Positions 30,065-38,620 of a stretch of DNA of 49,687 bases are shown here, one piece after another (within the stretch, counting starts at the first letter, position 1; each line of letters opens with the position of its first letter). The notes beneath the pieces are model-generated. The model was given only the letters and a program-made list of their open reading frames with translations, was not told where the DNA came from and ran no database searches. Source of the stretch: Desulfocapsa sp. (GTDB lineage Bacteria; Desulfobacterota; Desulfobulbia; Desulfobulbales; Desulfocapsaceae); contig JAOZQU010000002.1 of NCBI GenBank assembly GCA_029932055.1, positions 1-49,687 of the forward strand, read 5' to 3'. A program made the translations under genes and the position numbers.

Positions 30065-31605
30065 CAGACCCCCTTGACAATCTGCTGAAACTTCGAGCCG
30101 AAGCTAGACTCGGTGGCGGCCAGGAACGTATAGATAAACTTCACGCCAAGGGTAGAATGACGGCCCGGGAACGTATCGACCTGTTGCTTGATCCTGGATC
30201 TTTTGAAGAATTCGATATGTTCAAAACCCATCGCTGTCACAATTTCGGCATGGAAAAAAAAGTCTTCCCTGGAGATGGCGTGGTTACCGGCTATGGAACA
30301 GTGGACGGCAGACTGGTCTATGTGTATGCCCAGGATCCAACTGTGCTTGGCGGTTCGCTCTCACAGACCTTTGCTGAAAAAATCTGTAAAATCATGGATC
30401 TGGCAGTAAAAAATGGTGCACCCATTATTGGTCTGAATGACTCGGGTGGTGCCCGTATCCAGGAAGGCATTGAAAGCCTGGCTGGCTATTCGGATATCTT
30501 CCTTCGTAATGTCATGGCCTCAGGAGTTGTTCCTCAGATCTCTGCTGTGTTCGGCCCCTGCGCTGGCGGTGCTGTCTATTCACCTGCGCTTACCGATTTT
30601 GTGGCCATGGTCAAAAACAACTCCTACATGTTTCTCACCGGCCCCAAGGTTGTTAAAGCCGTTACCCACGAAGATGTAACGGTTGAAGAACTGGGTGGGG
30701 CCGACATGCACGCCTCCCGCAGCGGTGTTTCAGATTATACAGCTGATTCCGGTATGGACTGTGTGGAATATGTAAAAAGACTGCTTTCCTATCTGCCTCA
30801 AAACAATGTGGAAACGCCCCCTACACTGCCCACTCAGGATCCATCAGAACGACGGGCGGAAGAACTAAACACAATTATCCCGGCCAGTGCTAGTGAAGCC
30901 TATGACATCAAAGATGTCATCCTGCCAACGATAGACAACCGTGACTTTTTTGAGATCAAAAAAGATTTTGCGCCCAACCTCATCATCGGTTTTGCTCGAT
31001 ACAGTGGAAAAGTGGTTGGCATTGTTGCCAACCAACCTTCACATCTGTCAGGGGTACTTGATATTGACTCCTCGATTAAAGGTGCCAGGTTTGTCCGCTT
31101 TTGTGACTGTTTCAATATTCCGGTGGTTACTTTTGTTGATGTTCCGGGATTCTTGCCAGGAACCGTGCAGGAGTATGGCGGAGTAATCCGCAACGGTGCA
31201 AAAATACTTTACGCGTATGCTGAGGCGACAATTCCAAAAATCACAGTCATCACCCGCAAGGCATATGGAGGAGCTTACTGTGTTATGTCTTCCAAACATT
31301 TGCGTGGCGATATCAACTATGCCTGGCCAAGTGCTGAGATTGCTGTGATGGGAGCAAAAGGTGCGGTGGGAGTGCTGTATGGCAGGACAGCAGCAAAAAG
31401 CGATGATCCGGCAGCCTACCTTGATGAAAAAGAAGCAGAGTATCAGGAAGCTGTGGCTAATCCATACGTAGCTGCCAGCCGTGGTTATGTGGATGACATA
31501 ATTGAACCCGCCCGAACCCGCTTTCGCATTGTCAAAGCTCTAGGTATGCTGCAGAACAAAAGAGACAATAATCCTCTCAAAAAACATGGCAACATTCCAC
31601 TCTAG
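30061..31605 (+). CDS. mmdA: Methylmalonyl-CoA decarboxylase/acyl-CoA carboxylase carboxyltransferase subunit (alpha)
   Basis: '[27 protein letters not shown]', '[20 protein letters not shown]', '[48 protein letters not shown]'. Confidence 0.95.
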   Translation: MTDPLDNLLKLRAEARLGGGQERIDKLHAKGRMTARERIDLLLDPGSFEEFDMFKTHRCHNFGMEKKVFPGDGVVTGYGTVDGRLVYVYAQDPTVLGGSLSQTFAEKICKIMDLAVKNGAPIIGLNDSGGARIQEGIESLAGYSDIFLRNVMASGVVPQISAVFGPCAGGAVYSPALTDFVAMVKNNSYMFLTGPKVVKAVTHEDVTVEELGGADMHASRSGVSDYTADSGMDCVEYVKRLLSYLPQNNVETPPTLPTQDPSERRAEELNTIIPASASEAYDIKDVILPTIDNRDFFEIKKDFAPNLIIGFARYSGKVVGIVANQPSHLSGVLDIDSSIKGARFVRFCDCFNIPVVTFVDVPGFLPGTVQEYGGVIRNGAKILYAYAEATIPKITVITRKAYGGAYCVMSSKHLRGDINYAWPSAEIAVMGAKGAVGVLYGRTAAKSDDPAAYLDEKEAEYQEAVANPYVAASRGYVDDIIEPARTRFRIVKALGMLQNKRDNNPLKKHGNIPL

Positions 31606-31623
31606 CCAAAAGCCGAATTCAAT

Positions 31624-31998
31624 ATGACATTTACTAATATCGGTCTCCACAACCTTACTCAGCCTGGTTTAGATGCCCTGCAGTTTTCGCTCATGGGCAT
31701 GGGACTGGTCTTTGGCGGGTTGTTGATCATTGCCATCTATATCACCCTGCTTCCCAGGCTCCTCAAGTTGGGCCAATCCAGACCACAGCAGGACAAAACC
31801 TCAGAAGACACAAAAAATGGAGAAGAAGAGGAAATCCTGCTCGCTATTGCTACAGCCCTTCATCTCCACAACAACTTTCCTGACGGAGATGAACGTATCA
31901 CCTGGAAAAGCCATGGTGACATGGAATCACCATGGCTGGTTTCGGGACGGATGCACAGCCTGAATAGCCGTAAACTGACTAACCCCTGGAATCATTAA
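31624..31998 (+). CDS. OadG-family sodium pump decarboxylase delta/gamma subunit
   Basis: Single TM 'GLDALQFSLMGMGLVFGGLLIIAIYITL' plus operon context. Confidence 0.8.
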   Translation: MTFTNIGLHNLTQPGLDALQFSLMGMGLVFGGLLIIAIYITLLPRLLKLGQSRPQQDKTSEDTKNGEEEEILLAIATALHLHNNFPDGDERITWKSHGDMESPWLVSGRMHSLNSRKLTNPWNH

Positions 31999-32435
31999 TG
32001 AAAGAATATAAATTAAAAATCAACGACAATAGCTACACTGTTGTTATAAAAGATGTAACTGACGACGCAGTACTGGCTGAAGTGAATGGCAAACAGCACG
32101 TTGTCCATATCGATACTATTGCCAATCTCACCACAATCACTGAGCCCCAAAGCTCCGCTCCTATTTCTGCCGTCCCTTCTCCTGCCGCTCTCACGCAAAC
32201 AGCCCCACCAAAACCTGCCGAATCAGGAGCCATCATCACACCCATTCCAGGGCAGATTATCAGCATCACAGTAAGTCTTGGAGAGCAGGTACGTATAGGC
32301 CAGAAACTACTGGTTCTTGAAGCCATGAAGCTGGAGAACAGTATAACAGCCACAATGGACGGAACAGTAGGAGAAATACTGGTCGCTGAAGGTGATGTCG
32401 TTAATCAGGGACAACCCCTGATTTTTCTGACTTAG
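31998..32435 (+). CDS. Biotin carboxyl-carrier subunit (biotin/lipoyl attachment)
   Basis: 'VLEAMKLENSITATMDGTVGEILVAEGDVVNQGQPLIFL': biotinylation motif EAMKLE. Confidence 0.93.
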   Translation: MKEYKLKINDNSYTVVIKDVTDDAVLAEVNGKQHVVHIDTIANLTTITEPQSSAPISAVPSPAALTQTAPPKPAESGAIITPIPGQIISITVSLGEQVRIGQKLLVLEAMKLENSITATMDGTVGEILVAEGDVVNQGQPLIFLT

Positions 32436-32443
32436 GAGATACT

Positions 32444-33571
32444 GTGGACTTACTTAGTTTTTACAACAATTCAGGAATCGCCCACCTTGAATGGCTTAAT
32501 CTGGTGATGATTGTGGTGGGTATTCTTTTTATTTACCTGGCTGTCACCAAAGATTACGAACCGCTTCTCCTGGTACCGATTGGCTTTGGCGTGATTGTCG
32601 GCAATATCCCGCCCATTGAAGGCATGCCGCTCTCTGTATATGCCGAAGGATCTGTATTTTCCTATATCTACCTTGGAGTTATGAAGGGGATATATCCGCC
32701 ACTTATCTTTCTTGGGATCGGAGCCATGACCGATTTCTCCACCATGCTTTCCAACCCCAAATTGATTTTACTCGGGGCTGCCGCCCAAATAGGTGTATTC
32801 CTGACCTTTATTGGCTCACTCTTCCTTGGATTTACCCCTGAGCAGGCAGGTGCCATCGGTATAATCGGTGGAGCTGACGGTCCCACAGCCATATTCCTCT
32901 CCTCCATGCTGGCTCCCGAGCTCCTTGGCCCCATTGCCATTGCAGCCTACTCTTATATGGCCCTGGTACCTGTTATCCAGCCACCCATCATGTATCTCTT
33001 CACCACTAAAAAAGAGCGTAAAATCCATATGAAACCACCTCGGCAGGTTTCAAAAAAAGAGAAAATCATCTTCCCCATTGTTGCCTTTCTCATCTGTGGA
33101 CTGATTGCGCCCGGTTCCATGACACTGCTGGGCATGCTCTTTTTCGGCAACCTGCTTAAGGAATCCATGGTCACGGAACGACTTGCCAATACCGCCCGTA
33201 ATTCCCTGATAGATATTGTCACCATCCTGCTGGGTTTTTCAGTCGGCGCCTCAACCCAGGCACAGACATTTCTCACCGGACAATCCATCCTGATTTTTGT
33301 ACTTGGTGCTGCCTCTTTTATTGTTGCCACCATGGGCGGCATACTCTTTGCCAAAATCATGAATCTCTTCCTCAAAGAAAAAATCAACCCCCTGCTTGGA
33401 GCCGCCGGTGTGTCCGCTGTTCCGGATTCGGCAAGGGTGGTACATGCCGTGGGCCTGAAAGAAGACCCGACCAACTTTCTGCTCATGCATGCCATGGCTC
33501 CCAACGTGGCTGGTGTGATTGGTTCAGCCATTGCTGCTGGTGTGCTCTGGTCTGCCCTCGGAACCTTTTGA
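32444..33571 (+). CDS. mmdB: Sodium ion-translocating decarboxylase subunit beta (GTG start)
   Basis: 'LLVPIGFGVIVGNIPP', 'IGIIGGADGPTAIFLSS', 'AAGVSAVPDSARVVHAVG...LMHAMAPNVAGVIGSAIAAG'. Confidence 0.95.
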   Translation: MDLLSFYNNSGIAHLEWLNLVMIVVGILFIYLAVTKDYEPLLLVPIGFGVIVGNIPPIEGMPLSVYAEGSVFSYIYLGVMKGIYPPLIFLGIGAMTDFSTMLSNPKLILLGAAAQIGVFLTFIGSLFLGFTPEQAGAIGIIGGADGPTAIFLSSMLAPELLGPIAIAAYSYMALVPVIQPPIMYLFTTKKERKIHMKPPRQVSKKEKIIFPIVAFLICGLIAPGSMTLLGMLFFGNLLKESMVTERLANTARNSLIDIVTILLGFSVGASTQAQTFLTGQSILIFVLGAASFIVATMGGILFAKIMNLFLKEKINPLLGAAGVSAVPDSARVVHAVGLKEDPTNFLLMHAMAPNVAGVIGSAIAAGVLWSALGTF

Positions 33572-33595
33572 TACACATCATTCAAGGATGAAACC

Positions 33596-34447
33596 ATGAC
33601 CACTCCCCCACTCATAATTGGCGATTTCCAGATTCACTGGCTGAACGGAGGTAATTTTCGTCTTGATGGGGGAACCATGTTTGGTGCTGTCCCCAAGGTT
33701 CTGTGGGAGAAAAAATGTAAGGCTGACGCAATAAACACCATACCCATGTCCAATGATGTGCTGCTGGTGAAAACACCTGATCACAACATCATTATCGATA
33801 CCGGCCTGGGTAATAAACTGACTGAAAAACAGCTTTCTATTTTTCAGGTAACCTCGCCATGGTCAATCGTCACAGAACTGATAGCACTTGGCTTATCTCG
33901 AGAAGACATAGATTTAGTCCTCCTGACCCATTGCGATTTTGACCATGCAGGTGGCGTCGTTATGTATGATGCTGAAGGCAATGCGGAACTCACCTTTCCG
34001 GCAGCTGTCCATTATGTACAGAAAACAGAATGGGAAGATGTGGAGCAGCCATGCCGTCGTGCCCAGTCCACCTACTGGCCTGAAAATTTCGAACTACTCA
34101 AAAAAGAAGGCCAACTTAAAATCATTGACGGTTATGTTGAAGTCGCTCCAGGAATCAAGCTGCGGCACACTGGTGGACACACACGCGGCCATCAGTTGGT
34201 TGAACTCACGTCAAAAAAAGAAACAACAGTCCACCTTGGTGACCTCTTCCCCACCCATGCCCATAGCAACCCGCTCTGGATTATGGCTTATGACAACTTT
34301 CCCCTGGAAGTAATTAATCTCAAAGAAGAATATTTTCGCCACTATCGAGAAATAAACAGCTGGTTTACTTTTTACCATGATCCTCTGGTTAAGGCCTGTA
34401 AACTTGATGAACTCAACAATATCAACCTCACTTGGCCACCCGCGTAA
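33596..34447 (+). CDS. MBL fold metallo-hydrolase
   Basis: 'IIDTGLG', 'LLTHCDFDHAGGV', 'TGGHTRGHQLV', 'HLGDL'. Confidence 0.88.
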   Translation: MTTPPLIIGDFQIHWLNGGNFRLDGGTMFGAVPKVLWEKKCKADAINTIPMSNDVLLVKTPDHNIIIDTGLGNKLTEKQLSIFQVTSPWSIVTELIALGLSREDIDLVLLTHCDFDHAGGVVMYDAEGNAELTFPAAVHYVQKTEWEDVEQPCRRAQSTYWPENFELLKKEGQLKIIDGYVEVAPGIKLRHTGGHTRGHQLVELTSKKETTVHLGDLFPTHAHSNPLWIMAYDNFPLEVINLKEEYFRHYREINSWFTFYHDPLVKACKLDELNNINLTWPPA

Positions 34448-34519
34448 ACAAAACCACAACAGTATAAAAACGTTAAGGAAATCTTTATTTGCTTTTCAGA
34501 AAAAAATAGACTACCAAAT

Positions 34520-34559
34520 GGAAATAGCTATTACCAGTAGGAAATAGCTATTACTGGCA
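34520..34559. promoter_or_regulatory. Tandem pair of 20-bp phased palindromic direct repeats
   Basis: GGAAATAGCTATTACCAGTA / GGAAATAGCTATTACTGGCA; each contains the palindrome AATAGCTATT. Confidence 0.65.
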
Positions 34560-34580
34560 GTTCAATCCTAATTAAAACAA

Positions 34581-34898
34581 ATGGAGTCTATCATGAAAAA
34601 CACAAACAAATTAATCCTTGGTGCCATTGTTCTTTTACTGAGCAGTGGAATCGCTCTTTCCAGTGCTTTTGCCAATGCTCCAGCAGCAACAGATGCTGCT
34701 CAGGAAGCTGTTAAACAGACCACTGGAGATATGGCCAAACAAGCCGCAGGCGAAGTAACAGATAGTGCAAAAGAAAAAGCGATTGGCATGGCTAAAGATG
34801 AGGCCAACAAAGCTGTAGATGCTGGAATGGATAAAGCAGTTGACGCTCTACATCCTGCTGAAAAAGCTGCCGATGCTGCTGCAGAGGCCACCAAATAG
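34581..34898 (+). CDS. Secreted Ala/Lys-rich amphipathic helical protein (LEA/apolipoprotein-like)
   Basis: Signal peptide (LILGAIVLLLSSGIALSSAFA) then 'DMAKQAAGEVTDSAKEKAIGMAKDEANKAVDAGMDKAVDALHPAEKAADAAAEATK'; SD ATGGAG about 9 nt before the second ATG. Confidence 0.7.
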   Translation: MESIMKNTNKLILGAIVLLLSSGIALSSAFANAPAATDAAQEAVKQTTGDMAKQAAGEVTDSAKEKAIGMAKDEANKAVDAGMDKAVDALHPAEKAADAAAEATK

Positions 34899-34928
34899 GC
34901 CGGGATTCAAATTCAGTTCAGACCTAAC

Positions 34929-34966
34929 CACCCGGACAGCACTTCAGCTTACCGGGTGATCTTCTT
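34929..34966 (+). terminator. Putative terminator after 34898 gene
   Basis: CACCCGG ... CCGGGTG stem followed by T-rich ATCTTCTTTC. Confidence 0.5.
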
Positions 34967-35132
34967 TCTATCCTTCCAATCTTTTTATGGCACCACTTCT
35001 GAGAAGAGATTCTTGGGTGTAAGCAATGTCCGCCTCTTCTGTTCTACATCGTTTCAGCAGTCTGGTCATAAAGGGCCTCAAAAGTAAGTTCATTTTTTCC
35101 TTTTGTTAAAAATGATGGACTCGTAAAAACAG

Positions 35133-35615
35133 ATGAATAAAACTTTCTTTCTTCACGGTCTGGATTCCTCCAGCAAAGGGACAAAAGGACAGTGGTTTGC
35201 AAAACATTTTTCTGACATACTTATCCCAGACTTCCAAGGCGACCTGACAACACGGGTCGCTGCCTTGGCAACTCTCTGTCATAACAGCGCTAATATAACA
35301 TTGGTGGGGTCAAGCTTCGGTGGTCTCATGGCCACCTGTTTTGCCACGGATCATCCAGATCAATGTAAATCCCTTATTTTACTGGCCCCGGCTCTAAATT
35401 TTCCTGACTACTCGCCCCCACTGACAAAAATCGAGATACCCACAACACTCATTATCGGCAAGCAGGATACGGTGACGCCACCGGACAGCGTACTTCCCCT
35501 GGCCGAGAAAAGCTTTTCTCAGTTACAGATTTCCACATATGAAGACGACCATATGCTTCATAAAATATTTGAAAAACTTGACTGGCAGAAGCTTTTACAG
35601 CGGCAGACATCATGA
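35133..35615 (+). CDS. YqiA/YcfP-like alpha/beta-hydrolase
   Basis: 'FFLHGLDSSSKGTK', 'LVGSSFGGLMA' nucleophile elbow, 'DDHMLHK'. Confidence 0.8.
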   Translation: MNKTFFLHGLDSSSKGTKGQWFAKHFSDILIPDFQGDLTTRVAALATLCHNSANITLVGSSFGGLMATCFATDHPDQCKSLILLAPALNFPDYSPPLTKIEIPTTLIIGKQDTVTPPDSVLPLAEKSFSQLQISTYEDDHMLHKIFEKLDWQKLLQRQTS

Positions 35616-36577
35616 AGGGCTCCTATATAATCCTCTATGAACAGGGAGAACTGCAAAAGAGAATTACCCAGGCGCAAGCACTCTTATCGCCCTGCAGACT
35701 CTGTCCACGCCAATGTGGTGTAAATCGCCAATCAACAGACAGCAAAACTGCACAAAAAGGGCTCTGTCGGACAGGAGCCAAAGCCATGGTGGCCAGTTAT
35801 GGCCCACACTTTGGCGAGGAGTCGCCTTTGGTGGGCAGTGGCGGTTCCGGAACCATCTTTTTCAGTCATTGCAACCTACTCTGTCTGTTCTGTCAAAATT
35901 ATGGAATCAGCCACTGCCCTGACCAAGAAGAAGGTGTTGAAACTTCCCCTGAAAATCTGGCTCGGATCATGTTGAGTCTACAGGAACAGGGCTGTCATAA
36001 TATCAACTTTGTAACTCCAAGCCATGTGATTCCCCAGATCCTTGAGGCCCTGCCTTTTGCTGTTGCAAATGGTCTTCATGTGCCCTTAATTTATAACAGC
36101 AGTGGCTATGACAGTGTGGAAAGCCTGCGACTTTTAGAGGGCGTTATCGATATCTATATGCCGGATTTTAAATTTTGGAACCCGGTGAAAGCAAAACAAT
36201 ATGCCCAGGCTTATGATTACCCTGAAAAAGCTCGGCAGGCCTTTAAAGAAATGTTTCGCCAAGTTGGTGATCTCCTTATAAATACTGATGGACTGGCTCA
36301 AAAAGGCCTCTTGATCAGACACCTTATCATGCCGGGCTGCCTGGATGAGACCGAAAAAATCCTCAGGTTCATAGCACAGGAAGTTTCTTTGAACAGTTAC
36401 GTAAATATCATGGATCAGTATCGCCCCTGCGGCAAAGCCGGTCAGTTTAAAGATCTGAACAGACCAATAACTGCAGAAGAGTACCAACAGGCCTTAAGCA
36501 TGGCAAACAATGTTGGGCTCAGCCGCCTTGACCAAAAGGATTTTTCCTTTCTCCTGCAAAAACTGGGTATTGTTTAG
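35612..36577 (+). CDS. Radical SAM protein, PflA-like (AmmeMemoRadiSam-like)
   Basis: 'LCPRQCGVNR...GLCRTG', 'FSHCNLLCLFCQNYGIS' CxxxCxxC cluster, 'IDIYMPDFKF'. Confidence 0.88.
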   Translation: MKGSYIILYEQGELQKRITQAQALLSPCRLCPRQCGVNRQSTDSKTAQKGLCRTGAKAMVASYGPHFGEESPLVGSGGSGTIFFSHCNLLCLFCQNYGISHCPDQEEGVETSPENLARIMLSLQEQGCHNINFVTPSHVIPQILEALPFAVANGLHVPLIYNSSGYDSVESLRLLEGVIDIYMPDFKFWNPVKAKQYAQAYDYPEKARQAFKEMFRQVGDLLINTDGLAQKGLLIRHLIMPGCLDETEKILRFIAQEVSLNSYVNIMDQYRPCGKAGQFKDLNRPITAEEYQQALSMANNVGLSRLDQKDFSFLLQKLGIV

Positions 36578-36814
36578 AACGTGCAATCAACTGCGAGATC
36601 CTCTCTACTGCTCAACTATTTTTTACACAACCTGAACCGTGGCCCTCAGTATGAAGCTTGCCTCTCGGTAAGAAACACACGTCTATCTCCATAATATTTT
36701 CATTTCCCCCAACATACCTGCCTGAATATTTGGAAAAATCTATCTTTTCGATTAAGATCGATAATCTAAAAAATTTAATGTCTTCATACTCACTCATAAT
36801 ACAAGATATCTTCA

Positions 36815-38137
36815 ATGAAATATTCCACTCCTTTTAAAACCTTCTGCGTCCTTGCTCTGTCGACTTTACTTTTGGCCCCATCCCTGCAAGCCAGACCGAA
36901 TACCTCTGTTAAAAATACGCTTACCCGCGAAGAAAACCCCAGGGGCGGCATAAAAAACAAACTTATCCTGCCCTATGCCTTTTCATCTGAAAGTATGAGC
37001 TTTACCATGGGTGTTGGCGGTGGAACAAAAGGTTACGGCCAGGAACAACTGCTCCTTGGAGCAACAGCGTTCGGGAGTACAGATGAGGCCATTGCCCTTT
37101 TCCTCGGGATGTGGGATTATCGCCCATCATTTGCCAATCGTTTCTTTTTCAGTGCCCAGGGAATGGTGGGCCACTATCCGAAAAACAGGGCGTACACCAA
37201 CGTCGCCTTTCAACCGGATACCGTTCATGCAGGAAGCAATGATTCCCACATGGATGACTATGCAGAAGACAGTGGATACGACAACTGGACTGATTTTAAA
37301 ATCGAATATGTCATGCCCTGGGGATCATCCCGTAATGACTCCATGCAGCGCTACACCTTAAAAGGTGGTTTACTCCAATCTTCCCCTGTGGGTGGTGACA
37401 CCTGGAATCCACTGAAAAACGGGGTCACGACTCTGCTTCTCAGACAGTATAACCGCTATCGAAGTTTCGAGTTTCATTCTGGCGATAGAGACGCTACAAT
37501 TCACCCTGTTCAGTTTGCTATTTCTTACAACAACACAGATTTTCCAGGCAACCCATCCAAAGGCAGTCAGCAGTATCTTGGGGTCACCCAGGATTTTGGC
37601 TGGCTTGACTCCCCTTACGAGTGGACTTTCATTGAATTTGAAGCAAGTAAATACTTTTCCCTTGGCAGTTCAGACTGGGCACGACAACGCATCATAGCAC
37701 TAAACGTTTGGACAGGAGACACTCCAAGTTGGGACGAGGAAACAGGCCCTGACGGTTCAGCCCATATCACTGACCGTCCGCCCTTTTACGAAGGAGCAAC
37801 CCTAGGTGGCTTCTACCGAATGCGGGCCTATCCTATGGATCGATTCAATGATCGCTCAGTTATTTATACTGCTGCAGAATACCGATATACCCTGGACTGG
37901 AACCCAATCGGCAATATTTCATGGCTCAGATTCCTCAAGAGTGACTGGCTGCAACTGGTTGCCTTTGCAGAAGGTGGCAGGGTCGCCAATGACTACGGTT
38001 CTGATCTGTTCAAAGACTGGAAAGTAGATGGTGGTTTTGGTGTCCGTTCCATGTTTTCTGGAGCAGTTGTACGACTTGATGTGGGTTTTTCAGATGAAAC
38101 CACAACCGCGTGGGTAATGTTTGGACACCCATTTTAA
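36815..38137 (+). CDS. BamA/TamA-like outer membrane beta-barrel protein lacking POTRA domains
   Basis: Signal peptide, 'YEGATLGGFYRMRAYPMDRFNDRSVIYTAAEYRYTLDW' (GG-F-RMRAY as in D15 barrels), C-terminal FGHPF. Confidence 0.75.
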   Translation: MKYSTPFKTFCVLALSTLLLAPSLQARPNTSVKNTLTREENPRGGIKNKLILPYAFSSESMSFTMGVGGGTKGYGQEQLLLGATAFGSTDEAIALFLGMWDYRPSFANRFFFSAQGMVGHYPKNRAYTNVAFQPDTVHAGSNDSHMDDYAEDSGYDNWTDFKIEYVMPWGSSRNDSMQRYTLKGGLLQSSPVGGDTWNPLKNGVTTLLLRQYNRYRSFEFHSGDRDATIHPVQFAISYNNTDFPGNPSKGSQQYLGVTQDFGWLDSPYEWTFIEFEASKYFSLGSSDWARQRIIALNVWTGDTPSWDEETGPDGSAHITDRPPFYEGATLGGFYRMRAYPMDRFNDRSVIYTAAEYRYTLDWNPIGNISWLRFLKSDWLQLVAFAEGGRVANDYGSDLFKDWKVDGGFGVRSMFSGAVVRLDVGFSDETTTAWVMFGHPF

Positions 38138-38157
38138 CTCTATCTTTCTGGTATTCA

Positions 38158-38607
38158 ATGCGTGCAGTCATTCAACGAGTCAGCAGTGCTTCAGTCACTG
38201 TAGACTCTGAGACAACAGGAGCAATAAACGCCGGACTTCTTGTACTTCTTGGTATCCACAAGAATGACGGAACAAAAGAGATCCAGTGGATGGTGGACAA
38301 AATCATCAACCTCCGTATCTTTGAAGACGAAGACGGAAAGATGAATGACTCCCTGCTGGATACTGGTGGGGCAATGCTTGTTGTTTCTCAGTTCACCCTC
38401 TATGGAGATTGCCGAAAAGGCCGAAGACCCGGATACTCAATAGCTGCCCAGCCGGATAGCGCAAAACTTCTGTATCTCCAATTCATCGACTGTGTAAAAC
38501 AAAAAAATATTTCCACGGCCAGCGGCAGGTTCCAGGCCCACATGGATGTGGAACTTGTGAATGACGGGCCGGTAACCCTGTTACTCGATTCCAGTAAACT
38601 TTTTTAA
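38158..38607 (+). CDS. dtd: D-aminoacyl-tRNA deacylase
   Basis: MRAVIQRVSSASVTV, 'VVSQFTLYGDCRKGRRPGYS', 'DVELVNDGPVTLLLDS'. Confidence 0.95.
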   Translation: MRAVIQRVSSASVTVDSETTGAINAGLLVLLGIHKNDGTKEIQWMVDKIINLRIFEDEDGKMNDSLLDTGGAMLVVSQFTLYGDCRKGRRPGYSIAAQPDSAKLLYLQFIDCVKQKNISTASGRFQAHMDVELVNDGPVTLLLDSSKLF

Positions 38608-38620
38608 TAACGAGATCAAA

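Noticed and set aside
32953-33615. 220-aa antisense ORF over the decarboxylase beta subunit
   Set aside because: Shadow ORF opposite a highly conserved membrane protein gene.
34541-34580. Sigma-54 promoter reading of TGGCAGTTCAATCCTAATT
   Set aside because: Lacks the GC element of the -12 box at the right spacing (TGGCAC-N5-TTGCW).
35111-35126. ATGGACTCGTAAAAA string resembling dispersed repeats seen in related genomes
   Set aside because: Only one copy in the window and no inverted partner; recalled impression only.
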